A stretch of 64,000 nucleotides of DNA, taken from Alteromonas sp. 1_MG-2023 (GTDB lineage: Bacteria; Pseudomonadota; Gammaproteobacteria; Enterobacterales; Alteromonadaceae). The notes beneath the pieces were generated by a model that saw only the letters and a list, made by a program, of their open reading frames with translations, had not been told where the DNA came from and did no database searches. Position numbers and translations under genes: made by a program. Location of the stretch: positions 372,001 through 436,000 of the forward strand of contig NZ_JAUOQH010000001.1 of assembly GCF_030547075.1 (NCBI RefSeq). The letters are read 5' to 3'. Below, in pieces: positions 54,725-64,000 of this stretch (positions are counted from its first letter, which is position 1; the number at the start of each line of letters is the position of its first letter).

Positions 54725-55399
54725 ATGCGTCCACCAGAGTCTCCACCTGAAAATCCCACCACATTATTGGCCCGTTGCGATGCGATTGCGGGCTTAACCT
54801 TGGGAGAATTGGCCGCTATGGCAGAGGTCGCCATACCAGAGAACTTACAACGTCATAAGGGTTGGCCGGGTATGTTGATTGAACGCTGGCTAGGTGCCAG
54901 TGCAGGCTCTAAGCCTCAGCAAGACTTCCCTGAGCTAGGCATTGAGCTTAAAACAATTCCTATCGATGCCAACGTTATGCCCCTTGAAACCACCTATGTG
55001 TGCTACGCCCCCTTACTCATGCAACCAGGGTTGACGTGGGAAACCAGCAATGTGCGTAACAAGATTCAACAAGTGTTGTGGATGCCCATTGAAGGAGACA
55101 GGCGTATTCCATTGGCACAACGAAGAGTGGCTAGTGCGTTTTATTGGCAACCCAGTGCACAAGAAGATGCAATATTAAAACAGGACTGGGAAGAATTAAC
55201 GGAACAAATAATCACGGGGAACGTTGAATCGATTACTTCTCGCCAGGGCGAGGCGCTACACCTTCGCCCTAAGGCTGCTAGCGGCAAAGTATTAACCGAC
55301 GCCTTAGGACCACAAGGAGAACGAATAAAAACCCGCCCTCGTGGATTTTATCTGCGCAAAACCTTTACTCAGCATGTGCTGCACAACGCCTTTCGCTAA
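54725..55399 (+). CDS. mutH: DNA mismatch repair endonuclease MutH
   Basis: A 224-residue MutH with catalytic D67, E74 and K76 in QQDFPELGIELK, the same spacing as D70/E77/K79 in E. coli. It nicks the unmethylated strand at hemimethylated GATC after MutS/MutL activation, so the cell should have Dam methylation. I chose ATG 54725; the frame is open from 54512 but that part runs through rppH. The stop overlaps the convergent AraC-type gene by 4 bp. Confidence 0.95.
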   Translation: MRPPESPPENPTTLLARCDAIAGLTLGELAAMAEVAIPENLQRHKGWPGMLIERWLGASAGSKPQQDFPELGIELKTIPIDANVMPLETTYVCYAPLLMQPGLTWETSNVRNKIQQVLWMPIEGDRRIPLAQRRVASAFYWQPSAQEDAILKQDWEELTEQIITGNVESITSRQGEALHLRPKAASGKVLTDALGPQGERIKTRPRGFYLRKTFTQHVLHNAFR

Positions 55400-56469
55400 T
55401 GAGGCTCTTGGCTGTTACGCAAATACTTAACCAAAACATCGCCCATGAACTTGTCAGAGTTGAGCCCTAAGCGTTTCGCGACTTTTGCTATTTTGGCGTC
55501 ACTCCGTAACAGCACATTTTTGGCATAGTCCAACCGGTACTGATACACGAAGCCTCGAAAGTTTTTCTTAAGTTCAAGGTGCAGGGCGATGGCCAATGTA
55601 GTTGGGTCTACACCTGCTTCATCACTGAAGTCTTTCAAGGTTAGCCCAATTTTCTTATAATTTTTGCCATCAATCATGGCCCGTTTCGCTTGACCAATCA
55701 CTGCTCGCATTTCTGCGGGCTTTGCCGCGCCTTCATCAAGGCGCTCGTAATGAAGCGGAGAAGGAGACGTTACTCTAGGAAAAGTAAGACCGAATAACAC
55801 CACCAGCAATGAAACACCCAAAGCCATATGATGTAAGCTTTCCCAAAACGGCACTATAAAAAAGCCAAAGGTGGCGGCAGTCACCAGCAATATACTGGCA
55901 AAAGCCACAACCACAGTATTTGCCATTACACTGGCGAGTCGTGGCACCCGAAACTCTTGAACATCAGCCACCTGCTCAGGTAAATTTCGATGGTACATTT
56001 GAATATGCTCGGTAATGAGTATGCCAATTAGTAACACACAAAACCCGGTAGTGAGGGATGCCAAGTAAGCAGGCCATAGCAATAGGGGGTGGCCGCTAGG
56101 TGAGGCGTCTAACCACTGTAGTTTGTCTGCAGTAGGAATGAGCAATATCGTAAACTGTATTATTACCGCTACCCAGAAAGGCACCCACAGTCGTGATCGT
56201 GTCGAAGGATAGGCCAATAGCATCGGCTTAACTACTCGGTAACAGCATGTCATTAGCAGCACCGCAAATACGTCTGACAGTCCATACAAAGGCGCCAGTT
56301 GCGTTAATTGCCACAACCGCATCCATTCATCTAGCATGAAGACTGGCCAGCAGAGTATGGCAGCTGCTAGCCAACGGTTTTGAAAAATGCGGTGACGATA
56401 AAAAACGAACCTTGCTACCACAATAAAATAGAATAACAGCGCCGTATAAAGGGCATAGTTATACACCAT
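55396..56469 (-). CDS. Membrane-anchored AraC-family regulator
   Basis: A 357-residue protein. The first 240 or so residues have about seven hydrophobic helices, like the membrane sensors in 7TM-AraC proteins. The last 100 form an AraC DNA-binding domain: the first helix-turn-helix contains LTLKDFSDEAGVDPTTLAIAL and the second AKIAKVAKRLGLNSDKF, with the FRGFVYQYRLDYAKNVL segment between. It may sense a membrane or small-molecule signal and act on DNA from the membrane. ATG 56469 has AGGTGAG upstream; GTG 56481 is also in frame. Confidence 0.8.
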   Translation of the reverse strand: MVYNYALYTALLFYFIVVARFVFYRHRIFQNRWLAAAILCWPVFMLDEWMRLWQLTQLAPLYGLSDVFAVLLMTCCYRVVKPMLLAYPSTRSRLWVPFWVAVIIQFTILLIPTADKLQWLDASPSGHPLLLWPAYLASLTTGFCVLLIGILITEHIQMYHRNLPEQVADVQEFRVPRLASVMANTVVVAFASILLVTAATFGFFIVPFWESLHHMALGVSLLVVLFGLTFPRVTSPSPLHYERLDEGAAKPAEMRAVIGQAKRAMIDGKNYKKIGLTLKDFSDEAGVDPTTLAIALHLELKKNFRGFVYQYRLDYAKNVLLRSDAKIAKVAKRLGLNSDKFMGDVLVKYLRNSQEPH

Positions 56470-56518
56470 ATCTGTTCTCACCTAAGCGCATCCTTGTTTC
56501 GCGATGTATCTGGCATCA

Positions 56519-58024
56519 TTACCAGTAAATATCCCGTTCTAACGCCACTTCTCGGGTTCTCTCCATGACTTTAACGAGTACGGTTAGCTTGCTGCTCGTC
56601 CACTTACTTAACTCATCTTGCGTTTCCAATTCGGAGTCTTGTACCGCTTGGCGAAGCATAAGTAACGCGTTCAGCTCCTCTATACCGGTTAATAAATCTA
56701 ACCAAGGCGCTCTGAAGTTACCCCGCTCTTCTAAAAATAAGTCACCCAGTAAAAAACCACTCCATAAGGTTTGTCGAAGCACAACTTCTACCAAGGTGTA
56801 GTTGGCGGGGCCCATGGTTTTATTCGCAGGCATACTTTGTTGAACTGTTTGCCAACCTTGAGATAACCACCCTTTAGCATGATCTGATACCAGTAAGTCA
56901 TACCCAGTCGCTTCTCTACGCCAAGGTTTGGCATTAATGAGGTCGATAGCTTGCAGCTTAATATCGGTCGCCATGCTATCGAAAAATAAACTCGCGGGAT
57001 CATGGGCATGCAACAGCCCTGCTTTACGCCCCTGCAAATAACTGACAATAGCCGGGTGTTTGCTTAAGGTTTTATGAAACAAGCTCTTTTTAGACAATAA
57101 GTACCGTAAACTCTGTAAATCGTCTTGCCATGCCCACTGCTGTGCATACGCAATGAGCTTTTTATGCAACGCAAGCATTTCAGGGCACTGTAAAACAGGT
57201 AAATACAGCGAAACACTTTGTAGCAACAAGCGTACGCTTTTGGCCACCTCGGCTAAGGTTTTAATAGAACCACTTTCAATAAACACATGTTCGTGATGCT
57301 GCCAATGAGCTAAGGCCAATTGCAGTGCACTTGAAAATGCCTCTTCGGTAGACGTCTTAGGATCGAGTGCTAAGAAGTCTGGCAAAGGTTTTACTTTGGC
57401 GTTAAAGCCATGCAATAACTGGTAACCCTGCGCCGCTTTAGAGACGTCACTTAACCTAACATCCATGCAGCTGTTAATATGGGTTGCCAATATAAACAGG
57501 CTATCTAAGTCACCTGTTTGCAGTTCAAGCTCAATTTCGTTAATAGGTGAGCTGGCTTTATCTGTGGCTGCTTCGCCGCAATCAAGCACTACTTCCACAC
57601 GACTTTGCTCTACCTCAACAATATAAGCATGGCGAGTAAAGTGAGTACTGAATTGCTTCTCCAGTTTGCTATTCATGCTGGCGATATTCCAGCGAGATGG
57701 CCACACGGAACTATCAAACAGTGTTAAGTCGGGTTCTGGCGTATCGAGGTCAACGTTATATTCTGCCCGTTGATGCAACCCACCACTGACTTTGCCGTTG
57801 GTTTTAAGGGTTTGCTCGTAGCGACCATTATTGCCACGCACACGAAAGCCCATCTTACTTTCTTGAAAATCGTGCCCTACGGTATCGTAGTAGTCGTTTT
57901 CAAGACGCAGTTCGGTGTGAGATACCAATGTAATATTATTTTTCTCAAAAAGAGGAAGTACGCGGTCTTTGAAAGCGTGATGCGCACCTTCTTGAGTTAC
58001 AAATTTCAGTTCAATTTCAGACAT
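56519..58024 (-). CDS. CYTH-CHAD inorganic triphosphatase (YgiF-like)
   Basis: A 501-residue protein. The N-terminal CYTH domain starts with SEIELKF, the metal-binding E-x-E-x-K motif, and has further acidic/basic strand motifs such as NEIELELQTGDLDSLF. A helical CHAD domain with scattered His makes the C-terminal half. YgiF hydrolyses tripolyphosphate. ATG 58024 is chosen so that the EIELKF motif is at residues 3-8; the frame is open to 58057. The gene is divergent from the YgiM-like gene. Confidence 0.88.
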   Translation of the reverse strand: MSEIELKFVTQEGAHHAFKDRVLPLFEKNNITLVSHTELRLENDYYDTVGHDFQESKMGFRVRGNNGRYEQTLKTNGKVSGGLHQRAEYNVDLDTPEPDLTLFDSSVWPSRWNIASMNSKLEKQFSTHFTRHAYIVEVEQSRVEVVLDCGEAATDKASSPINEIELELQTGDLDSLFILATHINSCMDVRLSDVSKAAQGYQLLHGFNAKVKPLPDFLALDPKTSTEEAFSSALQLALAHWQHHEHVFIESGSIKTLAEVAKSVRLLLQSVSLYLPVLQCPEMLALHKKLIAYAQQWAWQDDLQSLRYLLSKKSLFHKTLSKHPAIVSYLQGRKAGLLHAHDPASLFFDSMATDIKLQAIDLINAKPWRREATGYDLLVSDHAKGWLSQGWQTVQQSMPANKTMGPANYTLVEVVLRQTLWSGFLLGDLFLEERGNFRAPWLDLLTGIEELNALLMLRQAVQDSELETQDELSKWTSSKLTVLVKVMERTREVALERDIYW

Positions 58025-58201
58025 ATTTGCGCAGGGGCACACGAGATAATATAGCAACCTTACCTGTGTCCAAACTAATTCGCAATGGCACTGTTAACTG
58101 GTTGCGATGAAATTAACCAGTAGACAAAAGTGGAACAAACTTGCCTTTATCGCGGTCAACCAATACCATCTCCATGTTTTAGACGAGTATTTGGACTACC
58201 T

Positions 58202-58804
58202 ATGATTCGAAAGTGGTTAGCAGTTGCCCTTTTTGCATGCTCTTGCCAAGCGCTGGCTCTTCAAGAGAGCGATACGCTAGAAGCGTCGTCGTCGCACTAT
58301 ATTCGCGACGATTTATTTATTTTCCTACACACTGGACCGGGTCGGAACTACCGTATTCTAGGGTCTGTAGAGGCAGGCACCCCGATTACTGTGCTAGACC
58401 GCGATGCTGATGCTGAGTTCACGCAAGTGACCGATGATGAAGGTCGTAAAGGGTGGGTTGAATCTAAGTTTGTGAGCACAGAAATGTCGCAAGCGGAAAA
58501 ACTTCCCATGCTAACTGAACAGTTAGCTCAAAGCCAAACCAGCTTACAAACTACGCAACGTGAAAATGCGAACCTGCGCCAGCAACTTAATGATGCTCGC
58601 CAGCAGATTACGCAACTCAGCACTGACACTGAGCAACAAAGCAAAGATATTCAACGCTTAAGTGCGCAGGTAGAAAGTGCAGATAAAGATGAACTGGTCA
58701 CCTGGTTTACCCGTGGCGGTATTGTTGCTGGTGCAGGTATATTGCTTGGCGTATTGCTAACTTATATGCCGAAAAAGCGCAACCGCAGTAAAGAGTGGAT
58801 GTAA
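58202..58804 (+). CDS. YgiM-like SH3-domain membrane protein (TIGR04211)
   Basis: A 200-residue protein. Order: signal peptide (MIRKWLAVALFACSCQALA), bacterial SH3 domain (about 28-95, with HTGPGRNYRILG), a coiled coil (about 100-160) and one membrane helix (about 172-190) with a basic tail. The same build is seen in E. coli YgiM, next to ygiF there as well. The function is unknown; the SH3 part may bind peptidoglycan. ATG 58202 is preferred to the in-frame GTG 58130. A strong terminator follows. Confidence 0.85.
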   Translation: MIRKWLAVALFACSCQALALQESDTLEASSSHYIRDDLFIFLHTGPGRNYRILGSVEAGTPITVLDRDADAEFTQVTDDEGRKGWVESKFVSTEMSQAEKLPMLTEQLAQSQTSLQTTQRENANLRQQLNDARQQITQLSTDTEQQSKDIQRLSAQVESADKDELVTWFTRGGIVAGAGILLGVLLTYMPKKRNRSKEWM

Positions 58805-58848
58805 TCAGCCTGCGTTTCACTTCATGGGTGACGTTAGCTAAATAAAAC

Positions 58849-58878
58849 AAATAAGCGGCTAAAAGCCGCTTATTTTTT
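58849..58878. terminator. Bidirectional terminator after the YgiM-like gene
   Basis: AATAAGCGGCT (58850-58860) and AGCCGCTTATT (58864-58874) form a perfect 11-bp stem with loop AAA, followed by a T-run. It lies between convergent genes. Confidence 0.85.
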
Positions 58879-58887
58879 GTTTTTTCT

Positions 58888-60258
58888 CTAGTTGGCTAGA
58901 TTAGCCGGTTCGTGAAGCTCTAGCCTAACATGGTAACCATTGGTTACTGCACCAGCTTCAAATTCCCACTTAAGTTTATCGGTTAATTTACTGATTAACT
59001 TCAACCCAAGTCCATAGCCAGTATCATCTAGTGAAGGAGCATAATCGCCCTCACCCGCCGTCTTCTTCCCCTCTTCGCTAAAGCGGCTTAGCACTTCATG
59101 GTTTTCTACCGTTAACGTATTGCCATCGAGTTCAATTTTTACCAAACCACAATCCGTGTGTTGGAAAGCGTTTCGAATAACATTGCCGATAATAATTCTG
59201 CATGCGGTTTCTGGAAGATACATCTCGGTTTTAGGAATATGCAGTTCAACTTGAACGCTTTTGCCTCTTAATAAGTACCCTAAATCATCACAAAGCTGCC
59301 CCACCATCTTAGACACCTCTACGTTATGATAGGGTAAGGTTTGATCGTTATCACGGGCTAGCCACAGAAGGGTTTCAGTTAAATCAGTCATGGTTTTAGA
59401 TGCATTATCAATGCGTACTAGGGCGTTCGTACCTATGCTGCTTTTCATGCCTGACGGGGCTTTTTCAAGCTGTTGCTGCTCTTGCTGCTGTTCCTTAATT
59501 AACACCCGCTGTAATAGCTCGGTACTGCTTCTAATGACTGCTATAGGGGTGCGAAGTTCATGACTTGCATGATTTACAAAGGTACGTTCACGTTCTAGGG
59601 TTTGCTTAACACTTTGCAAGCTATTGTGAATAAGGGAAGCTAACACATTAAGTTCTTGGTATCTAAACCTAGGAATGGGGGCATCCAGTTGTTTTTCATC
59701 TAACCCAGCGGCCCACTGCTGAAGCATTTCAACGGGCTTAGTAACGCTTCGCATAATCAAGAGCAGAATAACGGCGAAAACACCCAGTGCCGTTAGCCCA
59801 ATAATAATACTCACTAATTCATGGCTTAACCAAATAGGCCTATGCCTTTCGCCTTTAGGCGCGCCGAATACTTGTGACACATAGCGAACCTGCCCGTTTT
59901 CAAGGGGAACCATTACCAGAAAACGCGCCGCGTTAGGGCGAGTGAAAAACCAGTCTCTTTCTAGGTTTTTTTGTAGTTCATAGGGAACCAGCTTTTTGCC
60001 TAAGAATGCTTTTTTGATTTCTTCAGGCTGCTGCTCAAACGTAGCGCTAATGTAGAAATTCAATACACTTTCGGGAGAGTCTTCAGAAATATCTGAATTG
60101 GCTGCCACTCGGGTCATGGTGACGCGCATCATGCCATCCATGCCTTCAAAAAAACGGTCGGCAGAAAAAATTGAAAATAGAGTAATGAGCACACTACCTA
60201 CCGCCAGCAATGTCCATAAAACATACCGTCGTAAGCTTAAATGCAAGCCTTTAACCAT
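58888..60258 (-). CDS. QseC/PmrB-type sensor histidine kinase
   Basis: A two-pass membrane kinase of 456 residues. Membrane helices at about 12-33 and 149-170 flank a periplasmic domain of about 115 residues. A HAMP-like segment, then HisKA with H in NHASHELRTPIAVIR, and HATPase with GNVIRNAFQHT and GYGLGLKLI. A Gln-rich linker (EQQQEQQQ) sits after the H-box helix. It should phosphorylate the OmpR-type regulator encoded just upstream. ATG 60258 with GAGG eight bases before is preferred to ATG 60267, which abuts GAGG. Confidence 0.9.
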   Translation of the reverse strand: MVKGLHLSLRRYVLWTLLAVGSVLITLFSIFSADRFFEGMDGMMRVTMTRVAANSDISEDSPESVLNFYISATFEQQPEEIKKAFLGKKLVPYELQKNLERDWFFTRPNAARFLVMVPLENGQVRYVSQVFGAPKGERHRPIWLSHELVSIIIGLTALGVFAVILLLIMRSVTKPVEMLQQWAAGLDEKQLDAPIPRFRYQELNVLASLIHNSLQSVKQTLERERTFVNHASHELRTPIAVIRSSTELLQRVLIKEQQQEQQQLEKAPSGMKSSIGTNALVRIDNASKTMTDLTETLLWLARDNDQTLPYHNVEVSKMVGQLCDDLGYLLRGKSVQVELHIPKTEMYLPETACRIIIGNVIRNAFQHTDCGLVKIELDGNTLTVENHEVLSRFSEEGKKTAGEGDYAPSLDDTGYGLGLKLISKLTDKLKWEFEAGAVTNGYHVRLELHEPANLAN

Positions 60259-60931
60259 GACCTGCATCCTCGGCTAGATAGAAGCCACTATTCGGCTTAC
60301 TTAATACTGAAATAGAGGCATTAGCTTGCTCTAAGCCTTTGCGCAGATGATGCATATGCACCTTTAACACGTTGCTTTCTGGCACACTGTCTTTCCAAGC
60401 CGCTTCAATAAGACGCTCGCGACTCACTACATCCCCTTTGGCCTGCATTAGCTTTTTAAGTAACGCATAAGTAATAGGACTGAGTTTAATGTCGTTGCTT
60501 CCCGCTAGCGCTTGTTGGCCATTGATTTTTAAGGTGACGTTACCCATAACTACCTGATTCACTTGTGCAGAACGGCGCCCCGATAACGCGGTTACCCGTG
60601 CGACTAATTCCGCCATCGCAAAAGGTTTAATTAAGTAGTCGTCAGCCCCTTTTTGAAATCCGGTGAGCTTGTCTTCTAGTTGGTCACGGGCGGTAAGCAT
60701 AATAACAGGTGTATCATTACCTTCATTACGCATGCGTTCACATACGCTAAAGCCATCTAAACGAGGTAAATTGATATCAAGCACGAGTACATCATATTGA
60801 TGCTGATTTATAAACTGCAGTGCCGCCACGCCGTTACTGGCATGGTCGCATTGCATATCTTCTAGTTCTAAGTAGTCAAGAACGTTACCGGCTAACCCAA
60901 TATCATCTTCAACTAACAACACCCGAATCAT
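60251..60931 (-). CDS. OmpR-family response regulator
   Basis: A 226-residue regulator. REC with EDD at 8-10, phospho-acceptor Asp in VLVLDINLPRLDG, T in MLTARD and K in LIKPFA. The C-terminal winged helix has LSPITYALLKKLM and the recognition-helix region VLKVHMHHLRKGLE. ATG 60931 has AAGGTG at good spacing; the in-frame GTG 60940 is part of that site. It is 14 bp after the RND gene and overlaps the kinase gene, so the operon is RND - regulator - kinase and the efflux genes are the natural target. Confidence 0.92.
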   Translation of the reverse strand: MIRVLLVEDDIGLAGNVLDYLELEDMQCDHASNGVAALQFINQHQYDVLVLDINLPRLDGFSVCERMRNEGNDTPVIMLTARDQLEDKLTGFQKGADDYLIKPFAMAELVARVTALSGRRSAQVNQVVMGNVTLKINGQQALAGSNDIKLSPITYALLKKLMQAKGDVVSRERLIEAAWKDSVPESNVLKVHMHHLRKGLEQANASISVLSKPNSGFYLAEDAGHG

Positions 60932-60945
60932 TACTTTCACCTTAT

Positions 60946-63900
60946 TTAACCCGCCACTTGTATGGCAGCGTCTTTGGTTTTCTTACCTAGCTTCGCTACA
61001 TCTTCATAAATTAACAGCAATGCTGGAATTAATACTAGTGTAATGGCTGTGGCAAATAAAATACCGTACCCCAAGGATGCCGCCGCAGGTATTAAGAACT
61101 GTGCTTGTATAGAGGTTTCCCCCAATATGGGGTACAAGCCTAAGAAGGTGGTAACGGACGTTAATAATACTGCTCGTAGGCGACTTGAGCAGGCTTCTAC
61201 TACTGCGTCTTGCACCTTCAAACCGGCTTCTTTTAATGCATTGTAGCGAGACACCAATAACAAGCTGTCATTTACCACCACACCGCTTAACGCCAATATA
61301 CCATTCAGTGACAGTATGCTAAGCATTAACCCGTTACTCCAATGTCCTAGTACCGCGCCTACAATACCGAAGGGTATGGCGGTCATAATAATCAGCGGTT
61401 GAACGTAGGATTTAAGCGGAATAGCAAGCAGCGCGTAAATAGAAATTAACGCTAATACAAATACACCTTCCATTGAGCTTTGTGTTTCTTCTTGCTGCTC
61501 GGCTTCACCAGCAAAATGCAAAGATAAATCTTGGTACTGACGAGATAACGTCGGCACAAAGCTTTCGTTTAAGTAATTCACTAGTTCAGTGGCGGTTATC
61601 ACGTCACTGTCTACCGATGCACTAACAGTCAGTGCTCGAAGGCCATCAATACGGACTACCTGCTTTTGCTGTACGTCAGGGGTCATGGTTGCAATTACAC
61701 TTAATGGTACAACGGTACCATCGCCTAAACGAACCCGCGTATTCATTACATCAGATGGGTCTCTTCTGTCTTCTTCTGGGTAACGCACGCGGACTTTCAC
61801 TTCATTTTTATTACGCAGGTAACGCTGTACTATTTCACCACCAAAGGCTTTTAACAACTGCTGTGATAAGCTTTGGGTGTCCATGCCCATAGCTCGTCCT
61901 TCAGGCGTTAACTCAAAGCGCATCATGGCTTCACCTGGCGTTAGCGAGCTTTCTACACCAAATACACCATCAATGTTATTTAAAGCTTCTTGAAATGCTA
62001 AGTTTGCAGCCGTTAACGTAGCGTCGTCGATACTTTTAAGCTCTACGTTAAACGCATCAACTAATTCCCTTCTCGCCTGAATTTTTAGCTTTTTGACCGC
62101 TTCTAAGTTTCCGCTTAGGGCGGTCCAGCGCGCAGCCAACTCATCTAAGGTGTAGGGCTGCTCTTCTGCTAGTGATATTGTAATCGTGCCACTTTGATCG
62201 CCGCTAGCTGTCACCTGCAGGCTTTTCATACCACTTTCATCTGCACCTTTTTCTTCTACCAATTGTTTATCTGCTTCAATGGCAGCGCGTTCCAGACGTA
62301 GTAAATTTTGTTCGGTTTGACCAAAACTAGCATCACTATAAAGAGACAAATTCGCTGATACAGTATCGCCCTGCATACTAGGGAAAAAGCCCACTCTTAC
62401 CGCACCGGTTAGCGGTAGACTCATCACCAATATGAACAGTGCAATAAAGAGCAAAACAGCAGCATAACGATATGTAATTGTGGCGCTTAGTGCCGGTTGG
62501 TAAAGCTTTTCGTTGAACCAGTTTAAACCCTTGTCAGCGCCATCTTGCACTTTACCCCACAGTCCAGCAATACCGCTTTTGGTGGTTTTTTTGGTGGGTA
62601 AATGCGCTAAGTGAGATGGTAGAATTAACTTAGACTCTACTACAGACAACAAAAGGCAAAGGGTAACAATAGTGCCGAACTGAGAATAAAGAGTGCCAAG
62701 GCCTCCCGATACATTAGACAACGCAAAGAAAGTTGCAACAGTGGTTAACACACCGAATATTGTTGGAACGGCAACCTTTCTGGTACCTTCAATAGTGTTG
62801 GCCAGTGTATCTCCATAGCGCTGTCGTGTGGAATAAACACTTTCACCCACGACCACCGCGTCATCAACGACAATGCCTAACGCCATAATGAAACCAAAAG
62901 TAGTCATTTCATTAAGGGTCATGCCCGTGTAAGAATCGGTCATGAAATATAAGGCGCCGAAGAATATAAACGGTAAACCTGCAGCAACCCAAAATGCCAC
63001 GCGTAAATTTAAAAATATGGCTAAGGTGATAAAAACTAGCACTATCCCCATTAAGGCATTGCTGGTTAGCAAATCCAAACGCTCGGTAATTAGGGTGCTT
63101 CTGTCATACCAAGTTTCAAGTTCAACGCCCTCAGGTAATAACCCTCTCTCGTGCCAATCATCAACCACAGCATGAGCCTGAGCAACCATATCGGTGACAT
63201 CACCGTACTTGTCCATTAATATCTGTAAACCGTAACCATTTTGACCGTTATATCTTGCTAAAGAGTAACTATCGTCGGCAAAAATATCGGTAACTTCGGC
63301 AATATCGCCTACAGTTAATACAGTACCATCATCACTAGTAACTAAGGGAATTTTAGCAAAATCAGCGGCGTAATAAGCCTGCTCTGATGCCTTTAATCGA
63401 ATGACTTTTTGTTCATTGCGTAAGCTTGTAGTAAGCGCTGTACTGGACTCTTCATTAATACGGTCTGCAACGTCAGACATGGTTAAGCCGTACGCTTGCA
63501 GTTTCGCTTCGTCAATTTCTATCGACATCATAGGGTCGATGAAGCTAGCGGAATCAACATCTCTAATATCATCTTGAGCAAGCAGATCACGCTCTAATTG
63601 CTCACCTAAATATTGCAACTCAGCATGACTCGCATCACCATATAATTGTACCCAAAGTACATGTTCATCTCGGGTAGCCTTGTCGATAATGGCGTTTTCA
63701 GCATCAGAAGGTAAATTGGAAATACTGTCGACTTCATTCTTAATGTCATCAAACAATACATCCAAGTCGTAATCGGTTTCTTTTTCGACCCGTACATTTG
63801 CCCCCGATGAATTAGATGTTGACGTAATGCGCTTGATACCCGGAACGGTTTCTAACGCGTTCTCTATTTTAATCGCAATACCTTCTTCGGCCTGCTCGGC

Positions 63901-64000
63901 GTCTCCGCTATCATAAACCATAGAAATAGTGACAAATCGAGGATCCATGCTTGGAAAAGCTTCTTTTCTAATGTCACTGTATGACACCATGCCTAAGATT
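60946..64000 (-). CDS. RND-type efflux permease (5' part missing)
   Basis: The frame is open to the window edge, so about 25-30 N-terminal residues, including most of TM1, are missing. The 1014 visible residues after an internal Met include the periplasmic porter domains, TM4 with the proton-relay pair in GIVVDDAVVVGES, a second porter half and the C-terminal helices ending in a basic tail. This is an AcrB/HAE-1-like family permease, probably for drugs or other hydrophobic compounds, working with a membrane-fusion protein (expected upstream, outside) and TolC. The regulator and kinase follow at once. Confidence 0.93.
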   Translation of the reverse strand, partial: ILGMVSYSDIRKEAFPSMDPRFVTISMVYDSGDAEQAEEGIAIKIENALETVPGIKRITSTSNSSGANVRVEKETDYDLDVLFDDIKNEVDSISNLPSDAENAIIDKATRDEHVLWVQLYGDASHAELQYLGEQLERDLLAQDDIRDVDSASFIDPMMSIEIDEAKLQAYGLTMSDVADRINEESSTALTTSLRNEQKVIRLKASEQAYYAADFAKIPLVTSDDGTVLTVGDIAEVTDIFADDSYSLARYNGQNGYGLQILMDKYGDVTDMVAQAHAVVDDWHERGLLPEGVELETWYDRSTLITERLDLLTSNALMGIVLVFITLAIFLNLRVAFWVAAGLPFIFFGALYFMTDSYTGMTLNEMTTFGFIMALGIVVDDAVVVGESVYSTRQRYGDTLANTIEGTRKVAVPTIFGVLTTVATFFALSNVSGGLGTLYSQFGTIVTLCLLLSVVESKLILPSHLAHLPTKKTTKSGIAGLWGKVQDGADKGLNWFNEKLYQPALSATITYRYAAVLLFIALFILVMSLPLTGAVRVGFFPSMQGDTVSANLSLYSDASFGQTEQNLLRLERAAIEADKQLVEEKGADESGMKSLQVTASGDQSGTITISLAEEQPYTLDELAARWTALSGNLEAVKKLKIQARRELVDAFNVELKSIDDATLTAANLAFQEALNNIDGVFGVESSLTPGEAMMRFELTPEGRAMGMDTQSLSQQLLKAFGGEIVQRYLRNKNEVKVRVRYPEEDRRDPSDVMNTRVRLGDGTVVPLSVIATMTPDVQQKQVVRIDGLRALTVSASVDSDVITATELVNYLNESFVPTLSRQYQDLSLHFAGEAEQQEETQSSMEGVFVLALISIYALLAIPLKSYVQPLIIMTAIPFGIVGAVLGHWSNGLMLSILSLNGILALSGVVVNDSLLLVSRYNALKEAGLKVQDAVVEACSSRLRAVLLTSVTTFLGLYPILGETSIQAQFLIPAAASLGYGILFATAITLVLIPALLLIYEDVAKLGKKTKDAAIQVAG

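Overview
The window reads as chromosomal core DNA of a marine gammaproteobacterium of the order Alteromonadales (Alteromonas / Glaciecola / Paraglaciecola type). Support comes from moderate G+C, dense gene packing, MutH (so Dam-directed mismatch repair), RapA, RlmG, PtsP, EpmA/EpmB with EF-P, and E. coli-like gene order in two blocks (tolC-nudF-yqiB-cpdA-yqiA-parE and rppH-ptsP-lgt-thyA). I see no rRNA, tRNA, insertion sequence, prophage or CRISPR array. Genus assignment is inference.

Layout. 1-610: 3' end of a NasR-like nitrate-sensing ANTAR antiterminator. 640-6089: housekeeping genes (nucleotidyltransferase, PAP2 phosphatase, BolA, AlkB, RlmG, cyclophilin, GNAT, GGCT-like). 6130-8544: a ZnuD-like TonB receptor with His/Asp/Glu-rich loops and a Zur-box-like palindrome upstream. 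8834-11732: EF-P and its two modification enzymes, with efp and epmB divergent and their starts 36 bp apart. 11735-14568: small or unknown proteins and a HAD phosphatase. 14797-20809: a two-gene unit in which a 1502-residue CheB-CheR-PAS-GGDEF-EAL protein is followed, one base after its stop codon, by a phytochrome photosensory module that has no output domain. 21342-25779: parE-yqiA-cpdA-yqiB-nudF with overlapping starts and stops; 26114: divergent tolC.

27717-28541 is a one-domain voltage-gated cation channel with an acidic, calcium-channel-like filter. 28719-31496 is a PrsT-like TPR lipoprotein. Then come deaD, cysG, a periplasmic transglutaminase-like protein, phoH, rapA, rluA, a DUF3530 protein, a small unknown and an AmpG-like transporter (to 44705). 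44840-49167 is a second signalling patch: a hybrid histidine kinase with two receivers, convergent with a REC-CheC and PAS-GGDEF pair. 49177-54608 is thyA-lgt-TSUP-ptsP-rppH, divergent from mutH. 55396-58804 holds a membrane-anchored AraC regulator, a CYTH-CHAD triphosphatase and a YgiM-like SH3 protein. 58888-64000 is a histidine kinase, an OmpR-type regulator and an RND efflux permease in one operon; the permease runs off the right edge.

The most unusual part is the light-sensor and c-di-GMP unit at 14797-20809. A red/far-red photosensory core with every expected chromophore-pocket motif is translationally coupled to a diguanylate cyclase with chemotaxis-type CheB and CheR domains and a degenerate EAL domain. 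Next are the natural TFEDWTD channel filter, the REC-CheC/diguanylate cyclase pair with the full CheC phosphatase signature, and several operator-like palindromes (rapA, ampG, znuD). All functional statements are by motif reading; no database search was possible.
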